Positions 52,415-61,671 are shown, numbered from the stretch's first letter. The stretch: DNA of 64,000 nt from Acidovorax sp. NCPPB 3576 (GCF_028473605.1 NZ_CP097267.1:4332501-4396500); one strand, 5' to 3'. A program made the numbers and translations. The notes: generated by a model not told the origin, from the sequence alone.

Positions 52415-53149
52415 ATGAAAGGCTTGCTGCGCTGGATCGGGCTGGTGTTGCTGGCCTTCGTGGCCCTGCAGGTGTTCTTCGTCGGCCGCATCGCGGCCAT
52501 GGTGGTGGTCGATCCCGAGTCCACCGCCTTCCAGCGCTCGGAGGCCTGGGGCCAGGTCGCCGCCCACGGCACGCTGCAATGGCGCCAGCAGTGGGTGCCC
52601 TACGGCCAGATCGCCGACACCCTCAAGCGCGCAGTGATCGCCTCGGAGGACGACGGCTTCGTCAACCACGACGGCGTGGACTGGAACGCGATCGAGAAGG
52701 CCTGGGAGCGCAACGCCCGCGCCGAGGCCCAGGCCGCCAAGCGCCAGGAGGCGCAGCCCGACCGGCCGGTGCGCACGCCCAAGATCCGCGGAGGCTCCAC
52801 CATCACGCAGCAACTGGCCAAGAACCTGCTGCTGTCGGGCGAACGGACGCTGCTGCGAAAGGGGCAGGAGTTCGTGCTCACCCTGGCGCTGGAGCAGCTG
52901 CTGAGCAAGCAGCGCATCCTGGAGATCTACCTCAACAGCGTGGAATGGGGCGATGGCGTGTTCGGGGCCGAGGCCGCCGCGCAGCACTACTTTCGCAAGA
53001 GCGCCGCCAAACTCAGCGCGGCCGAAGCCGCCCGTCTGGCGGTGATGCTGCCGCAGCCCAAGCGCTTCGAGAAGGCGCCCGGATCGGCCTACCTGTCGGG
53101 CCGCACGCGCGTGATCCTGGGGCGCATGGGGTCGGCGGAGCTGCCCTGA
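52415..53149 (+). CDS. mtgA: Monofunctional biosynthetic peptidoglycan transglycosylase MtgA
   Basis: Inner-membrane GT51 glycosyltransferase of 244 residues that polymerises lipid II. One N-terminal helix (LLRWIGLVLLAFVALQVFFV), then GT51 motifs: ASEDDGFVNHDGVDWNAIEK (catalytic Glu), GGSTITQQLAKNLLLSGERT, EFVLTLALEQLLSKQRILEI, LNSVEWGDGVFGAEAAA. No transpeptidase domain. Probably transcribed with aroE. Confidence 0.97.
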   Translation: MKGLLRWIGLVLLAFVALQVFFVGRIAAMVVVDPESTAFQRSEAWGQVAAHGTLQWRQQWVPYGQIADTLKRAVIASEDDGFVNHDGVDWNAIEKAWERNARAEAQAAKRQEAQPDRPVRTPKIRGGSTITQQLAKNLLLSGERTLLRKGQEFVLTLALEQLLSKQRILEIYLNSVEWGDGVFGAEAAAQHYFRKSAAKLSAAEAARLAVMLPQPKRFEKAPGSAYLSGRTRVILGRMGSAELP

Positions 53150-53240
53150 GCGGCGCAGTCCGCACTCTCCCGACCGCCCTCCGCCCCAACCACCGTGCCC
53201 AGGGTGGCCGATGTGGCCATCGGCCTGCAACGGCCAAGGA

Positions 53241-54038
53241 TCAGACCTGCGGGCTGTTCAGCGCCTCGCCCAGCTGGCCGGGCATGATGGCCGCTTCTTC
53301 CCCGATGCGGTCGGCCGTGGCCTGCACCAGCGGCAAAAAGCGCTTGAGCATGCGCTCGTCCATCTGGCTGGCGAACGTCGAATACACCAGCGTGCCGCGC
53401 AGCACCCCGCCGCCGAACACCGGCACGGCGAAGGCGGTGCTTTCGGCATTGCTGCGCGCATGGCGCATGGCGTAGCCCTGGCGCCGCGTCTGCTGCACGA
53501 TCTTGCGCAGGGCCCACAGGTCGGTGATCTTCTGGCTTTCGTCGCCGTGCAGGTTGGCCGACTCCACCAGGATGCGGCGCTCGGCGCGGCTGCAGAACGA
53601 CAGGTAGGTGCGGCCCAGCGCAGAGGGGATCAGCTCGTAGCGGCGCCCCAGGCTGGAGGGGCGGATCGCGTACGGGCTGTAGGGCATGGTGCAGAACACC
53701 ACGCGGATCTGGTGCCCCTCGATCACCCCCAGGGACAGCGGCCACTTGATCTGCCGCGTGGTGGCGATCATCAGCGGCGCTGCCACTTCGGCAAGGCGCA
53801 GCTTTTCGTTGATGCCGCTGCTGAGGTTGCCCACGGCGAGCGTGAGCTGGTATTGGCCATAGGCGTGCGGGTCGCTGCGCACGTATTTCTCGGATTCGAG
53901 CGTGCTCAGCAGGCGGTGCAGCGTGGATTTGGCCAGGCCGGTGCGCTGATGCAGCTCTTGCAGGCTCCAGGTGGAGCGCTCGTTCATCACACGAAGGATG
54001 AGCAGCGCTCGCTGCACGGAACGGACTTCGGTACTCAT
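53241..54038 (-). CDS. IclR-family transcriptional regulator
   Basis: 265 residues. N-terminal winged helix with VQRALLILRVMNERSTWSLQ and RTGLAKSTLHRLLSTLESEK; C-terminal IclR ligand domain with SALGRTYLSFCSRAERRILV and GYAMRHARSNAESTAFAVPV. I chose the ATG at 54038 (MSTEVRSVQRA); the earlier in-frame start lies at 54083. It follows the binding protein, cupin and aldolase genes on the same strand and probably regulates them. Confidence 0.92.
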   Translation of the reverse strand: MSTEVRSVQRALLILRVMNERSTWSLQELHQRTGLAKSTLHRLLSTLESEKYVRSDPHAYGQYQLTLAVGNLSSGINEKLRLAEVAAPLMIATTRQIKWPLSLGVIEGHQIRVVFCTMPYSPYAIRPSSLGRRYELIPSALGRTYLSFCSRAERRILVESANLHGDESQKITDLWALRKIVQQTRRQGYAMRHARSNAESTAFAVPVFGGGVLRGTLVYSTFASQMDERMLKRFLPLVQATADRIGEEAAIMPGQLGEALNSPQV

Positions 54039-54109
54039 GTTTCTCTCTCGGTCTCGGGTTAGGCAGTATGGCGCACGCCACATGCCACGCGCAAGATGCA
54101 GTACGGGGC

Positions 54110-54904
54110 TTAAGCCGCCATGGATTCAAGCGCGCCCGCCATGGCCTGCCGCGCCGCGGCGCGCAGCAGCGCCTGGTCGGAGCCCACGACGAAGAAAGCG
54201 ACGCCCAATGAACGCAGGCCTGCCACCTGCGCGACATCGGACACGAAGCACCCCACGGCGCAGCGCGCGGCGCGGCCTGCGGCGCACACCTGGGCGATGG
54301 CCTCGGCCACGCGCGGGTCGCCCGGGCTGTCGGCCCCGATCGACACGGCCAGATCGGCCGGCCCGATGAACAGGCAATCGACGCCCGGCACGGCGGCGAT
54401 CTCCCGCACCTGCGCCACGGCCTCGCCGCTTTCGATCTGCACCAGCACGGCGGTGTGCGCGTCGCTCAGCCGCAGGTGTTCGGCCATGCCGCGCTGGCCG
54501 TAGCCGCCCGCACGCGGCGAGGCGGAATAGCCACGGGTGCCGCCATAGCGCGCAGCGCGCACGACTTCGAGCGCGATGGCGGCGGAATCCACGTGCGGCA
54601 CCATCACCCCGGCCGCCCCCATGTCCAGCGCCTGCTGGATGGCCGCGCCGCGCGGATAGGGCACGCGCACCAGCACCGGCAGGCTGCAGGCGCGCGCCGC
54701 GAGCAGGCTGCGGTCCAGGCTCTCGGGGCCGAAAGGCGCATGCTCGGCATCGAGCACCAGGGTATCCAGGCCCGTGGCGGCCAGCACCTCCACCGTCTGG
54801 TGCGAGGTGGTTTTCACGAACGTGGCGAACAGGGATTCGCCCGCCACCAGCCGCTCGCGCAGGGAGAGGGCCTCGTCGGCGGCGCCGGGGCGGGCCGCCG
54901 TCAT
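54110..54904 (-). CDS. HpcH/HpaI-family aldolase
   Basis: Class II pyruvate aldolase of 264 residues. Motifs: TLVLDAEHAPFGPESLDR, VPHVDSAAIALEVVRAARYG, VLVQIESGEAVAQVREIAAV and GVDCLFIGPADLAVSIGADS, typical of 2-keto-3-deoxy acid aldolases that release pyruvate from sugar-acid or hydroxy-keto acid substrates. Its start overlaps the cupin stop (54901-54904). Substrate unknown. Confidence 0.92.
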   Translation of the reverse strand: MTAARPGAADEALSLRERLVAGESLFATFVKTTSHQTVEVLAATGLDTLVLDAEHAPFGPESLDRSLLAARACSLPVLVRVPYPRGAAIQQALDMGAAGVMVPHVDSAAIALEVVRAARYGGTRGYSASPRAGGYGQRGMAEHLRLSDAHTAVLVQIESGEAVAQVREIAAVPGVDCLFIGPADLAVSIGADSPGDPRVAEAIAQVCAAGRAARCAVGCFVSDVAQVAGLRSLGVAFFVVGSDQALLRAAARQAMAGALESMAA

Positions 54905-55260
54905 GCGATGTATTCCGGGCGCGCGGGGGTGAAAACGTCGAGATTGAGCACCGGCTCGTCGCCCACGACCACGCCGTAATGCAGGGCGTTGGGCGGAACG
55001 ACCAGCAGGCTTCCCGGGCCCAGGCGCATCACCTGGCCCTCGACATAGAAGTCGATCTGGCCTGCCAGGATGTACACCACCTGCTCATGGGGATGGGAGT
55101 GCGGACGCGGCTCGTGCCCCGGCAGCAGCCGGTGCAGCGCGAGCGTGACATGCTCGCTGCCGAAAGCCTTGCGCTCGATGCCGTGGCGCACGGGCTTCCA
55201 TTCCATTGCATTCCAATCGACGCTGTTCAGCGCCACGGGCAGGGGGTGTGGGGCATTCAT
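54901..55260 (-). CDS. Cupin-domain protein
   Basis: 119 residues; single cupin barrel with motif 1 LPGHEPRPHSHPHEQVVYIL (metal His/Glu) and motif 2 LGPGSLLVVPPNALHYGVVV. It could be an isomerase or dioxygenase-type enzyme or a sugar-acid binding protein. ATGA overlaps tie it to both neighbours, binding protein upstream and aldolase downstream. Confidence 0.88.
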   Translation of the reverse strand: MNAPHPLPVALNSVDWNAMEWKPVRHGIERKAFGSEHVTLALHRLLPGHEPRPHSHPHEQVVYILAGQIDFYVEGQVMRLGPGSLLVVPPNALHYGVVVGDEPVLNLDVFTPARPEYIA

Positions 55261-56240
55261 TCGGAGGCGATTCCCAACGACTTGATGGTGGAAGACCACA
55301 GCCGGTAGTCAGCCTGCAGGATCTCGCGCAACTGGAGCGGGTCCACGGGCGCACGCACCATGCCCAGCCCCTTGAGCCGCTCGGCGACTTCGGGCAGCCC
55401 GGTCACCCGGTTGATTTCATGGTTGATGAGGGACCGGCGCGCCGCATCCAGCCCCTTGGGCGCGAACACGCCGTACCAGTTGGTCACCTCGAAGCCCTTG
55501 AGCGTTTCGGCCGCGCTGGGCACGTCGGGCAGCAGGTCGGAGCGGGTCTTCTCGGTGACGGCGATCAGGCGCACCTTGCCGGCCTGCGCATGCGGCAGCA
55601 GCAGCGAGGCGCCGCCCGCGAACATCTGGCATTCGCCCTGCAGCAGCGCGGCGACGGCCGGGCCGCCGCCCTTGTAGGGCACGTGCACGATGTCCAGCTG
55701 CGCGGTCTTGGCCAGCAGCGCGAGCGTGAGGTGGTTGTGGGTGCCGATGCCGCCCGAGGCGTAGTTGAGCTTGCCCGGGTTGGCGCGGATGTAGGCCAGC
55801 AGTTCGGGGAACGTGCGCGCCGGCACGCTGGGAGACACGGCGATGACGTTGATCGCATAGGCCAGCATGGCCACGGTGTCGAAGTCGTTCATCGGGTCGA
55901 ACGCCAGTTGCTTGTACAGGCTGCCGTTCATGGCATGCGTGGACATGGCGCCGATCTCGAGGGTGTAGCCGTCCGCCGGGGACCGGGCCACCAGCGCGGC
56001 GCCCAGGTTGCCGCCCGCGCCGGCCATGTTTTCCACCACCATCGGCTGGCCGCTGGCGGGGAACAGGTGCTTGGACAGCAGCCGCCCGAGGATGTCGGTG
56101 GAGCCGCCCGGTGCGAACGGCACGATCAGTCGCACGGGGTGGGTGGGAAAGTCGGCGCCGGCCTGCGCCCTCGCCAGCATGGGCAAGGCGCCCGAGGCAC
56201 CCAGAACCAGGGCCTGGCGGCGTGTGGTCGAAACGTTCAT
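55257..56240 (-). CDS. Bug-family (TctC) periplasmic solute-binding protein
   Basis: Periplasmic receptor of the tripartite tricarboxylate transporter type; 327 residues. N-terminal signal with twin-arginine-like TRRQALVLGASGALPMLARA, then PVRLIVPFAPGGSTDILGRL, GAGGNLGAALVARSPADGYT, and the Bug motif region VPYKGGGPAVAALLQGECQM. No TctA or TctB membrane gene is adjacent, as is common for the many orphan Bug genes of Burkholderiales. First gene of the cupin-aldolase-IclR operon, so it likely binds the aldolase pathway's substrate. Confidence 0.93.
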   Translation of the reverse strand: MNVSTTRRQALVLGASGALPMLARAQAGADFPTHPVRLIVPFAPGGSTDILGRLLSKHLFPASGQPMVVENMAGAGGNLGAALVARSPADGYTLEIGAMSTHAMNGSLYKQLAFDPMNDFDTVAMLAYAINVIAVSPSVPARTFPELLAYIRANPGKLNYASGGIGTHNHLTLALLAKTAQLDIVHVPYKGGGPAVAALLQGECQMFAGGASLLLPHAQAGKVRLIAVTEKTRSDLLPDVPSAAETLKGFEVTNWYGVFAPKGLDAARRSLINHEINRVTGLPEVAERLKGLGMVRAPVDPLQLREILQADYRLWSSTIKSLGIASE

Positions 56241-56453
56241 GGAGAAACTCCCTGCTTTTTTAGCGGAATCGCCGCGGTGAAGCGGTACGGACAGTCTAGA
56301 AGTGGCCTTGCGAAAGGGAAGCGCGAACTTGGAAAATTCCATTTTGCGGAAATGAAACGCCCCCCGGCGCGGGACCGAACCCGTGGCCAGTGCCGGCCGG
56401 CATGCGCTGCACGCCAGCGCGGCGGCCCGCCACGCCCCCGTATCATCGCCGCC

Positions 56454-57272
56454 ATGCTTTCCAAGTTGATGAGTCTTTTTCTCCTCGGACTGGTGCGTTT
56501 TCTCACCGGCTCCCAGGCGCGCTGGTACGGCTGCCCGCCCAAGGCCGAGCAACGCATCTATTTCGCCAACCACCAGAGCCACGCCGATCTGGTGATGATC
56601 TGGGCGGCCCTGCCGCAAGAGCTGCGCAGCATCACCCGCCCCATCGCCGCCAAGGACTACTGGACCAAGACGCCCTTTCGGCACTGGATCACTTCGGCGG
56701 TGTTCAACGCGGTGTATGTGGACCGCCAGTCGGGCACGCCGGCCACGGCGCCAGCGGCGGCGCCCGGCGCCGAAACGGCCGCCATCGACCCCGCCCCGGC
56801 GGCCCCGGTCGACAGCCAAACCGCCCTGAACGCGGCCTACATTTCGCAGAACGGATCGCCCGTGGAAGCGCCGGCACCGGCACCCCACGAAACGGCCGCC
56901 GAATCCGTGCCGCCCACGCCCGAGGCCCTGCGCGCCGCGCTCGCGCCCGACGACCCCCTGGCCCCGCTGGTGCAGGCGCTGTCGAGCGGCGACTCGATCG
57001 TGATCTTTCCCGAGGGCACACGCGGCCACGGCGACGAGCCCCAGCCCTTCAAGTCGGGCCTGTACAAGCTGGCGCTGATGTTCCCGCAGGCGGTGCTGGT
57101 GCCGGCCTGGATCCACAACGTGCAGCGCGTCATGCCCAAGGGCGAAGTGGTGCCCGTGCCCATCCTGTGCTCGGTGACCTTCGGCGCACCGATCCAGGTC
57201 GAGCCCGGCGAGGAGCGCCGCCCGTTCCTGGACCGCGCGCGCCGCGCCGTCATCGCGCTGCGGGAGGTCTGA
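56454..57272 (+). CDS. PlsC-like acyltransferase with low-complexity insertion
   Basis: 1-acyl-sn-glycerol-3-phosphate acyltransferase-family protein of 272 residues. Acyltransferase block I NHQSHADLVMIW (His40, Asp45), block III FPEGTRGHGDEP (residues 185-), and LVPAWIHNVQRVMPKGEVVP. Between VYVDRQ (about 92) and the FPEGTR block is a Pro/Ala-rich stretch of about 75 residues (about 93-168), for example PAPAAPVDSQTALNAAYISQ. Upstream neighbour is unrelated; downstream is the cdsA-like gene 1 bp after the stop, so they form a pair acting on phosphatidic acid. Confidence 0.9.
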   Translation: MLSKLMSLFLLGLVRFLTGSQARWYGCPPKAEQRIYFANHQSHADLVMIWAALPQELRSITRPIAAKDYWTKTPFRHWITSAVFNAVYVDRQSGTPATAPAAAPGAETAAIDPAPAAPVDSQTALNAAYISQNGSPVEAPAPAPHETAAESVPPTPEALRAALAPDDPLAPLVQALSSGDSIVIFPEGTRGHGDEPQPFKSGLYKLALMFPQAVLVPAWIHNVQRVMPKGEVVPVPILCSVTFGAPIQVEPGEERRPFLDRARRAVIALREV

Positions 57273-57273
57273 G

Positions 57274-58278
57274 ATGAACGACTTCCTTCGCAACCTCACC
57301 ACCACGCAGCAGATCGGCGCGCTCTTCGTCGCGATGTTCGGCCTGCTCTCGCTGGTCACGCTCTACGCCTTCTTCCAGACGCTGCGCGAGGCGCGCGGCA
57401 CCGGCGTGCAGGACCAGGCCGAGCACGAGGCGCACCAGCAGGAATGGCGGCGCTTCTGGAGCCTTTTGAAAACGTCGTGGTTCATGGCCACCGTGTTCTG
57501 GGTGGGCTGGGCCCTGGGCGATGCCGTGGCCACGGTGCTCTTTGCCATCGTGGCGTTCTTCGCGCTGCGCGAGTTCATCACGCTCTCGCCCACGCGCCGG
57601 GGCGACCACCGCAGCCTGGTGCTGGCGTTTTTCGTGGTGCTGCCGCTGCAATTCATCCTCGTGGGCACGCGCAAGTTCGACCTGTTCACGGTGTTCATCC
57701 CGGTGTACGTCTTCCTCGCGCTGCCGGTGGCCAGCGCCCTCGCCAACGACCCCGAGCGCTTCCTGGAGCGCAACGCCAAGCTGCAATGGGGGATCATGGT
57801 GTGCGTGTACGGCATGAGCCATGTGCCCGCGCTGCTGCTGCTCGACTTCCCGGGCTACGAAGGCAAGGGCGCCTTCCTGGTGTTCTTTTTGGTCGTGGTG
57901 GTGCAGGCCGGCGTGATCGCCCAGCACCTGCTGGGCCGCAAATTTCCCCACAAGCCGGTGGCCCCGCAGGTGAGCCAGAGCTTCCAGTGGCTGAGCTGGA
58001 TCAGCGGCGTGGCGGTGGGCGGCGTGGCCGGGGTCATGCTGTCGTTCATCACGCCGTTCAAGCCGGGACAGGCGCTGGGCATGGCCCTGCTGGCGTGCCT
58101 GGCGGGCAGCCTGGGGCATCTGGTGATGAAGGCGCTCAAGCGCGACCGCGGCATCACCAGCTGGGGCATGCAGGGGCAGTCGGTCACGGGCGCGGGTGGC
58201 CTGCTGGACCGGGTGGACGCGCTGTGCTTTGCGGCGCCGGTGTTCTTCCACTCCGTGCGCTGGTATTTCGGTTTATAG
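57274..58278 (+). CDS. CdsA-like phosphatidate cytidylyltransferase, degenerate signature
   Basis: Membrane protein of 334 residues with about eight helices, related to CDP-diglyceride synthase. Family similarity is strongest around FALREFITLSPTRRGDHRSL and the C-terminal signature. That signature reads KRDRGITSWGMQGQSVTGAG then GLLDRVDAL: the usual Lys-Asp is Thr-Ser (residues 295-296) and the usual PGHGG is TGAGG (305-309), while the later Asp-Arg (312-313) is kept. It is translated next to the plsC-like gene. Function as a genuine cytidylyltransferase is doubtful. Confidence 0.82.
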   Translation: MNDFLRNLTTTQQIGALFVAMFGLLSLVTLYAFFQTLREARGTGVQDQAEHEAHQQEWRRFWSLLKTSWFMATVFWVGWALGDAVATVLFAIVAFFALREFITLSPTRRGDHRSLVLAFFVVLPLQFILVGTRKFDLFTVFIPVYVFLALPVASALANDPERFLERNAKLQWGIMVCVYGMSHVPALLLLDFPGYEGKGAFLVFFLVVVVQAGVIAQHLLGRKFPHKPVAPQVSQSFQWLSWISGVAVGGVAGVMLSFITPFKPGQALGMALLACLAGSLGHLVMKALKRDRGITSWGMQGQSVTGAGGLLDRVDALCFAAPVFFHSVRWYFGL

Positions 58279-58282
58279 ATTG

Positions 58283-58342
58283 TCAGGCCGGATTGGCCTT
58301 ACGCCCTAGTGCTTATTGCCATTGATGCTATGAATAAGTGAG
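58283..58342 (-). repeat. Dispersed inverted-repeat element, copy R6
   Basis: On the minus strand CATAGCATCAATGGCAATAA is followed by CACTAGGGCG and AAGGCC, similar to R3. It occupies the gap between the cdsA-like gene and ruvC, ending a few bases before the ruvC ATG. Confidence 0.55.
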
Positions 58343-58345
58343 CAA

Positions 58346-58894
58346 ATGAGAATCCTGGGAATCGACCCTGGCCTGCAGACCACCGGCTTCGGCGTGGTGG
58401 ATGTGGACGGCCACGCGCTGAGCTACGTCGCCAGCGGAACGATCCGCACCACGGCCCTGGCGCTGGGCAACCTGCCGGGCCGGCTCAAGGTGCTGTTCGA
58501 CGGCATCACCGAGGTGGTGGCGCGCTACCAGCCCGACGTGGCCACGGTGGAAATCGTCTTCGTGAACGTGAACCCGCAGTCCACCCTGCTGCTGGGGCAG
58601 GCGCGGGGCGCGTGCATCACCGCGCTGGTGGCCAGCGACTTGCCGGTGGCCGAATACACCGCGCTGCAGATGAAGAAAGCCGTGGTCGGCCACGGCCGGG
58701 CCGCCAAGAGCCAGGTGCAGGAGATGGTGCGGCGGCTGCTGCACCTGCCGGGCCTGCCCGGCTCGGACGCGGCCGATGCGCTGGGCATGGCCATCACCCA
58801 CGCGCATGCGGGGGCGGCCATGGCGCGCCTGGGCGAGGCGGCCACGCTCAACCGGCGCCAGCACGCCATGTACAAGGGCGGCCGCAGCTACTGA
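58346..58894 (+). CDS. ruvC: Crossover junction endodeoxyribonuclease RuvC
   Basis: Holliday junction resolvase; 182 residues. Catalytic acids in [20 protein letters not shown] (Asp7), [20 protein letters not shown] (Glu) and [20 protein letters not shown] (Asp pair), and the LGQARGA loop. A short repeat copy precedes the ATG. RuvA and RuvB genes are not in the window. Confidence 0.97.
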   Translation: MRILGIDPGLQTTGFGVVDVDGHALSYVASGTIRTTALALGNLPGRLKVLFDGITEVVARYQPDVATVEIVFVNVNPQSTLLLGQARGACITALVASDLPVAEYTALQMKKAVVGHGRAAKSQVQEMVRRLLHLPGLPGSDAADALGMAITHAHAGAAMARLGEAATLNRRQHAMYKGGRSY

Positions 58895-58941
58895 ACGGCG
58901 GGGTGCGCGGGCATCGCACCACCCCGGTGCCGGCCGGCGGC

Positions 58942-59532
58942 CTACTGGAAGACGATCTGCGCGATCACTCCGGTGCCGATGGCGATCAGCAAGTAGTCCG
59001 GCCCGTTCTGCACCCAGTGGTATCCCCGTGGCGGCGGCGCCAGGTGGTGGTGGCGCCAGTTGTTCACCACGTAATGGTGCGAGCGGTACATGGGCGGCAC
59101 GCGGCTGCCGCGATACCAGTTGTGCTGCGGGCCGACGCCGCGCTGCCCATGCATCTGCGGATGGCCGGGGTGCACCATCGGCGGGCCGGGCCGGTACGCC
59201 GGGCCGCCGTGGTAGGCCTGCGGCGGCGGGCCGGGGTGGCGGTAGGCCGGCGGGCCGCGCCGGTCGTCGTGCCGGCGGTCGCCATGGCGCCCGTCGTCGC
59301 GGCCCCGGTCGTCATGCCGGCCGCCGTGGCGCTGGCCATGGCGCTGCTCGTGACGGTCGTCGCGCGGCTGGGCTTCGGCGCCCAGCGATGCGGCGCCCAG
59401 AAGGACGGCCACGCACGCGGCGGCCAGGCCCTGCAGGCGGCGGGACGTCGGAGCGGTCGCAGCGGTGAAGGGGGTTTCCACGGCGGCGGTGCTGCCGGGG
59501 AAGGAATGCAGGGTCGAAGCGTCTCGCGACAT
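58942..59532 (-). CDS. RcnB-like His/Arg-rich exported protein
   Basis: About 196 residues from ATG 59532. N-terminal hydrophobic signal-like segment GLAAACVAVLLGAASLGAEA, a low-complexity middle rich in His, Arg, Asp, Gly and Pro (RHGQRHGGRHDDRGRDDGRH), and a C-terminal RcnB-type domain with YVVNNWRHHHLAPPPRGYHW and PDYLLIAIGTGVIAQIVF. RcnB proteins are periplasmic and linked to nickel/cobalt handling in E. coli; the metal-binding guess comes from the His content. A longer start at 59589 exists. Confidence 0.82.
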   Translation of the reverse strand: MSRDASTLHSFPGSTAAVETPFTAATAPTSRRLQGLAAACVAVLLGAASLGAEAQPRDDRHEQRHGQRHGGRHDDRGRDDGRHGDRRHDDRRGPPAYRHPGPPPQAYHGGPAYRPGPPMVHPGHPQMHGQRGVGPQHNWYRGSRVPPMYRSHHYVVNNWRHHHLAPPPRGYHWVQNGPDYLLIAIGTGVIAQIVFQ

Positions 59533-59746
59533 TTCCAGCCTTTCGAAAAGGTTGAACATGCCCGCATGGTGCCGCAATTTGCCAGCCACTGGTCGGGTGG
59601 CGGCCCTGCTTTACCGGAGGTTTTCCCGGTGTTGCCACAGGTTTGCACGGGCGGCACACCGGCAACGAAATGCATCTGCGGGGCCGGCTTGGGCACGGCA
59701 CCCGCCCCCGTCTCGCCGCCCCCCCGCCAGCCCCAGGATCACCCCC

Positions 59747-61396
59747 TCAGCGCAGTTGCAGCGCCTTGGCGTTCGATTGCGATTGCGCTACCGCGGGCGA
59801 CGCGCTGGCGCGTGCAGCCACCCGCCCTGCGTCGGCCGCATCGCTCAGCTTGAACTGGCTGACCGCCTGGGTGAGCTGGTTGGCCTGGTCGCGCAAGGAT
59901 TCCGATGCGGCGGTGGACTCCTCCACCAGCGCGGCGTTCTGCTGCGTCATCTGGTCGAGCTGGCTCACCGACTGGCTGATCTGCCCGATGTTGTCGCTCT
60001 GCTCGGCCGACGCGGCCGTGATCTCGGAAATGATGTCCGACACCCGGCGCACGCTGCCCACGATTTCGTTCATCGTGGCCCCGGCCTCGCTCACCAGGCG
60101 CGAGCCGTCTTCCACGCGGTCCACCGACGAGCCGATCAGGCCCTTGATCTCCTTGGCCGCCTCGGCGCTGCGCTGCGCCAGGCTGCGCACTTCGCTGGCC
60201 ACCACGGCGAAGCCCCGGCCCTGCTCGCCGGCGCGGGCCGCCTCCACGGCGGCGTTGAGCGCCAGGATGTTGGTCTGGAAGGCGATGGAATCGATCACGC
60301 CGGTGATGTCCGCGATCTTGCGCGAGCTGTCGGTGATCTGCCCCATCGTGCTGACCACCTGCGACACCACGGCGCCGCCGCGCGCGGCCACTTCGGCCGC
60401 GGTGGTGGCGAATTCGCTCGCCTGCCGTGCGGACTGCGCGCTCTGCTGCACGGTGCTGGTCAGCAGCTCCATCGACGAAGCGGTTTCCTCCAGGTTGGCA
60501 GCCGTCTGCTCGGTGCGCTGGCTCAGGTCGTGGTTGCCCGAGGCGATCTCGGTGCTGGCGGTGGAGATGCTGCCCGAGGCCTCCTGCACCTGTCGCACCA
60601 GATCGCGCAGCGACTCCTGCATGCGGCCCATGGCAGTCACCAGCTGGCCCACCTCGTCCTGCTGCGTGGCATGCACCTCGTGCGACAGATCGCCGCTGGC
60701 GATGCGCTCGGCCAGATCGCGCGCCTGGGCCAGCGATTGCGTGATGGAGCGCACGCTGAAGAACGTGAGCGGAATGAGCACCGCCAGCCCCAGCAGGAGC
60801 CCGCCGCCGATCGCGGCGGACATGAACGCGGTGCGCTCCTCCACGCCCTGGCGCGCCTCTTCCATCTGCTGGCGGGCGGTGGTGGCCAGGCTGGCGAACA
60901 GCTGGTCGGTGGCCTCCATGTGCTGCTTGAGGCGGTCGGCATAGGCGCCGCCGCCGGCCCCGTCGATCTGGGCGCGCTCGATCTGCTCGAAGATCGGCGA
61001 AATGCCGGTCTCGTACTGCTTGATCTCGGCGAGCGACTTGTCGATGCCCTCGACGAACGCGGCATCGCCGGCCTGCGCCTGCCGCACGTCGGCCAGGCTC
61101 TTGCGCAGGGCGGTGAGCGTCTTGCCCCAGCTGTCGCGCAGGGCCGACACCTCGACCGAGTTGTTGAAGTTGATGATGATGTCCTTCTCGGCCCGGCGCA
61201 GGTTTCCTAGCGTCGTGCGCAGCTCGGCCATGTCGGTCAGCGTCTGCACGCGCTGCGAAAAGAGCACCTGCAGCGTGTCGCGCGTGCGATCCAGGGACAG
61301 ATAGCCCATGGCACCAATGACGACGAGAAGCACCAGGGAGAAGATCGTGCCGAAATACAGGCGGGTGCGAATCGACAGGCGGCCCAGAGCGTTCAT
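59747..61396 (-). CDS. Methyl-accepting chemotaxis protein (Tar-like)
   Basis: 549 residues. First transmembrane helix [20 protein letters not shown], a periplasmic four-helix-bundle sensor (about 35-190), second helix [24 protein letters not shown], then a signalling domain with [20 protein letters not shown] and the highly conserved hairpin [20 protein letters not shown]. No C-terminal NWETF-type CheR pentapeptide is visible (it ends NAKALQLR). Divergent from a second chemoreceptor gene. Confidence 0.96.
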   Translation of the reverse strand: MNALGRLSIRTRLYFGTIFSLVLLVVIGAMGYLSLDRTRDTLQVLFSQRVQTLTDMAELRTTLGNLRRAEKDIIINFNNSVEVSALRDSWGKTLTALRKSLADVRQAQAGDAAFVEGIDKSLAEIKQYETGISPIFEQIERAQIDGAGGGAYADRLKQHMEATDQLFASLATTARQQMEEARQGVEERTAFMSAAIGGGLLLGLAVLIPLTFFSVRSITQSLAQARDLAERIASGDLSHEVHATQQDEVGQLVTAMGRMQESLRDLVRQVQEASGSISTASTEIASGNHDLSQRTEQTAANLEETASSMELLTSTVQQSAQSARQASEFATTAAEVAARGGAVVSQVVSTMGQITDSSRKIADITGVIDSIAFQTNILALNAAVEAARAGEQGRGFAVVASEVRSLAQRSAEAAKEIKGLIGSSVDRVEDGSRLVSEAGATMNEIVGSVRRVSDIISEITAASAEQSDNIGQISQSVSQLDQMTQQNAALVEESTAASESLRDQANQLTQAVSQFKLSDAADAGRVAARASASPAVAQSQSNAKALQLR

Positions 61397-61439
61397 GGCT
61401 CTCCTCTACAAAATGTTACTTAGACGTTAGCAATAACCA

Positions 61440-61480
61440 CGCCACACAAAAAAATCGGCCTCGTGGGCCGGATTGGCGAT
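61440..61480 (-). terminator. Hairpin with T run upstream of the minus-strand chemoreceptor
   Basis: On the minus strand ATCCGGCC-CACGA-GGCCGAT (one bulge) is followed by seven T residues, about 50 bp before the chemoreceptor start. It could attenuate that gene or end a short upstream RNA. Intergenic otherwise. Confidence 0.4.
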
Positions 61481-61550
61481 CACTATATTGGGCGCCCAGC
61501 CAATAGCCGACGGGGTATTCACCAAGGGGCCGACGCGCTAGCGCATGCCC

Positions 61551-61603
61551 GTGCATCGTGCACCAGAAAACAAATTGTCACAAATAAGGTGCACATTCGC
61601 ACC
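61551..61603. promoter_or_regulatory. Two GTGC palindromes between divergent chemoreceptor genes
   Basis: GTGCATCGTGCAC (61551-61563) and GGTGCACATTCGCACC (61588-61603) are inverted repeats with the same GTGC/GCAC arms, spaced about 38 bp apart between the two chemoreceptor genes. They may be binding sites for one regulator. No sigma-28 promoter is evident. Confidence 0.4.
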
Positions 61604-61671
61604 AACAGCGATCGCGCCGGCTGGTGTCCTTTCGGCCCAGCCCTGGCGCCCTTCATACCCCGGCACCTTCC

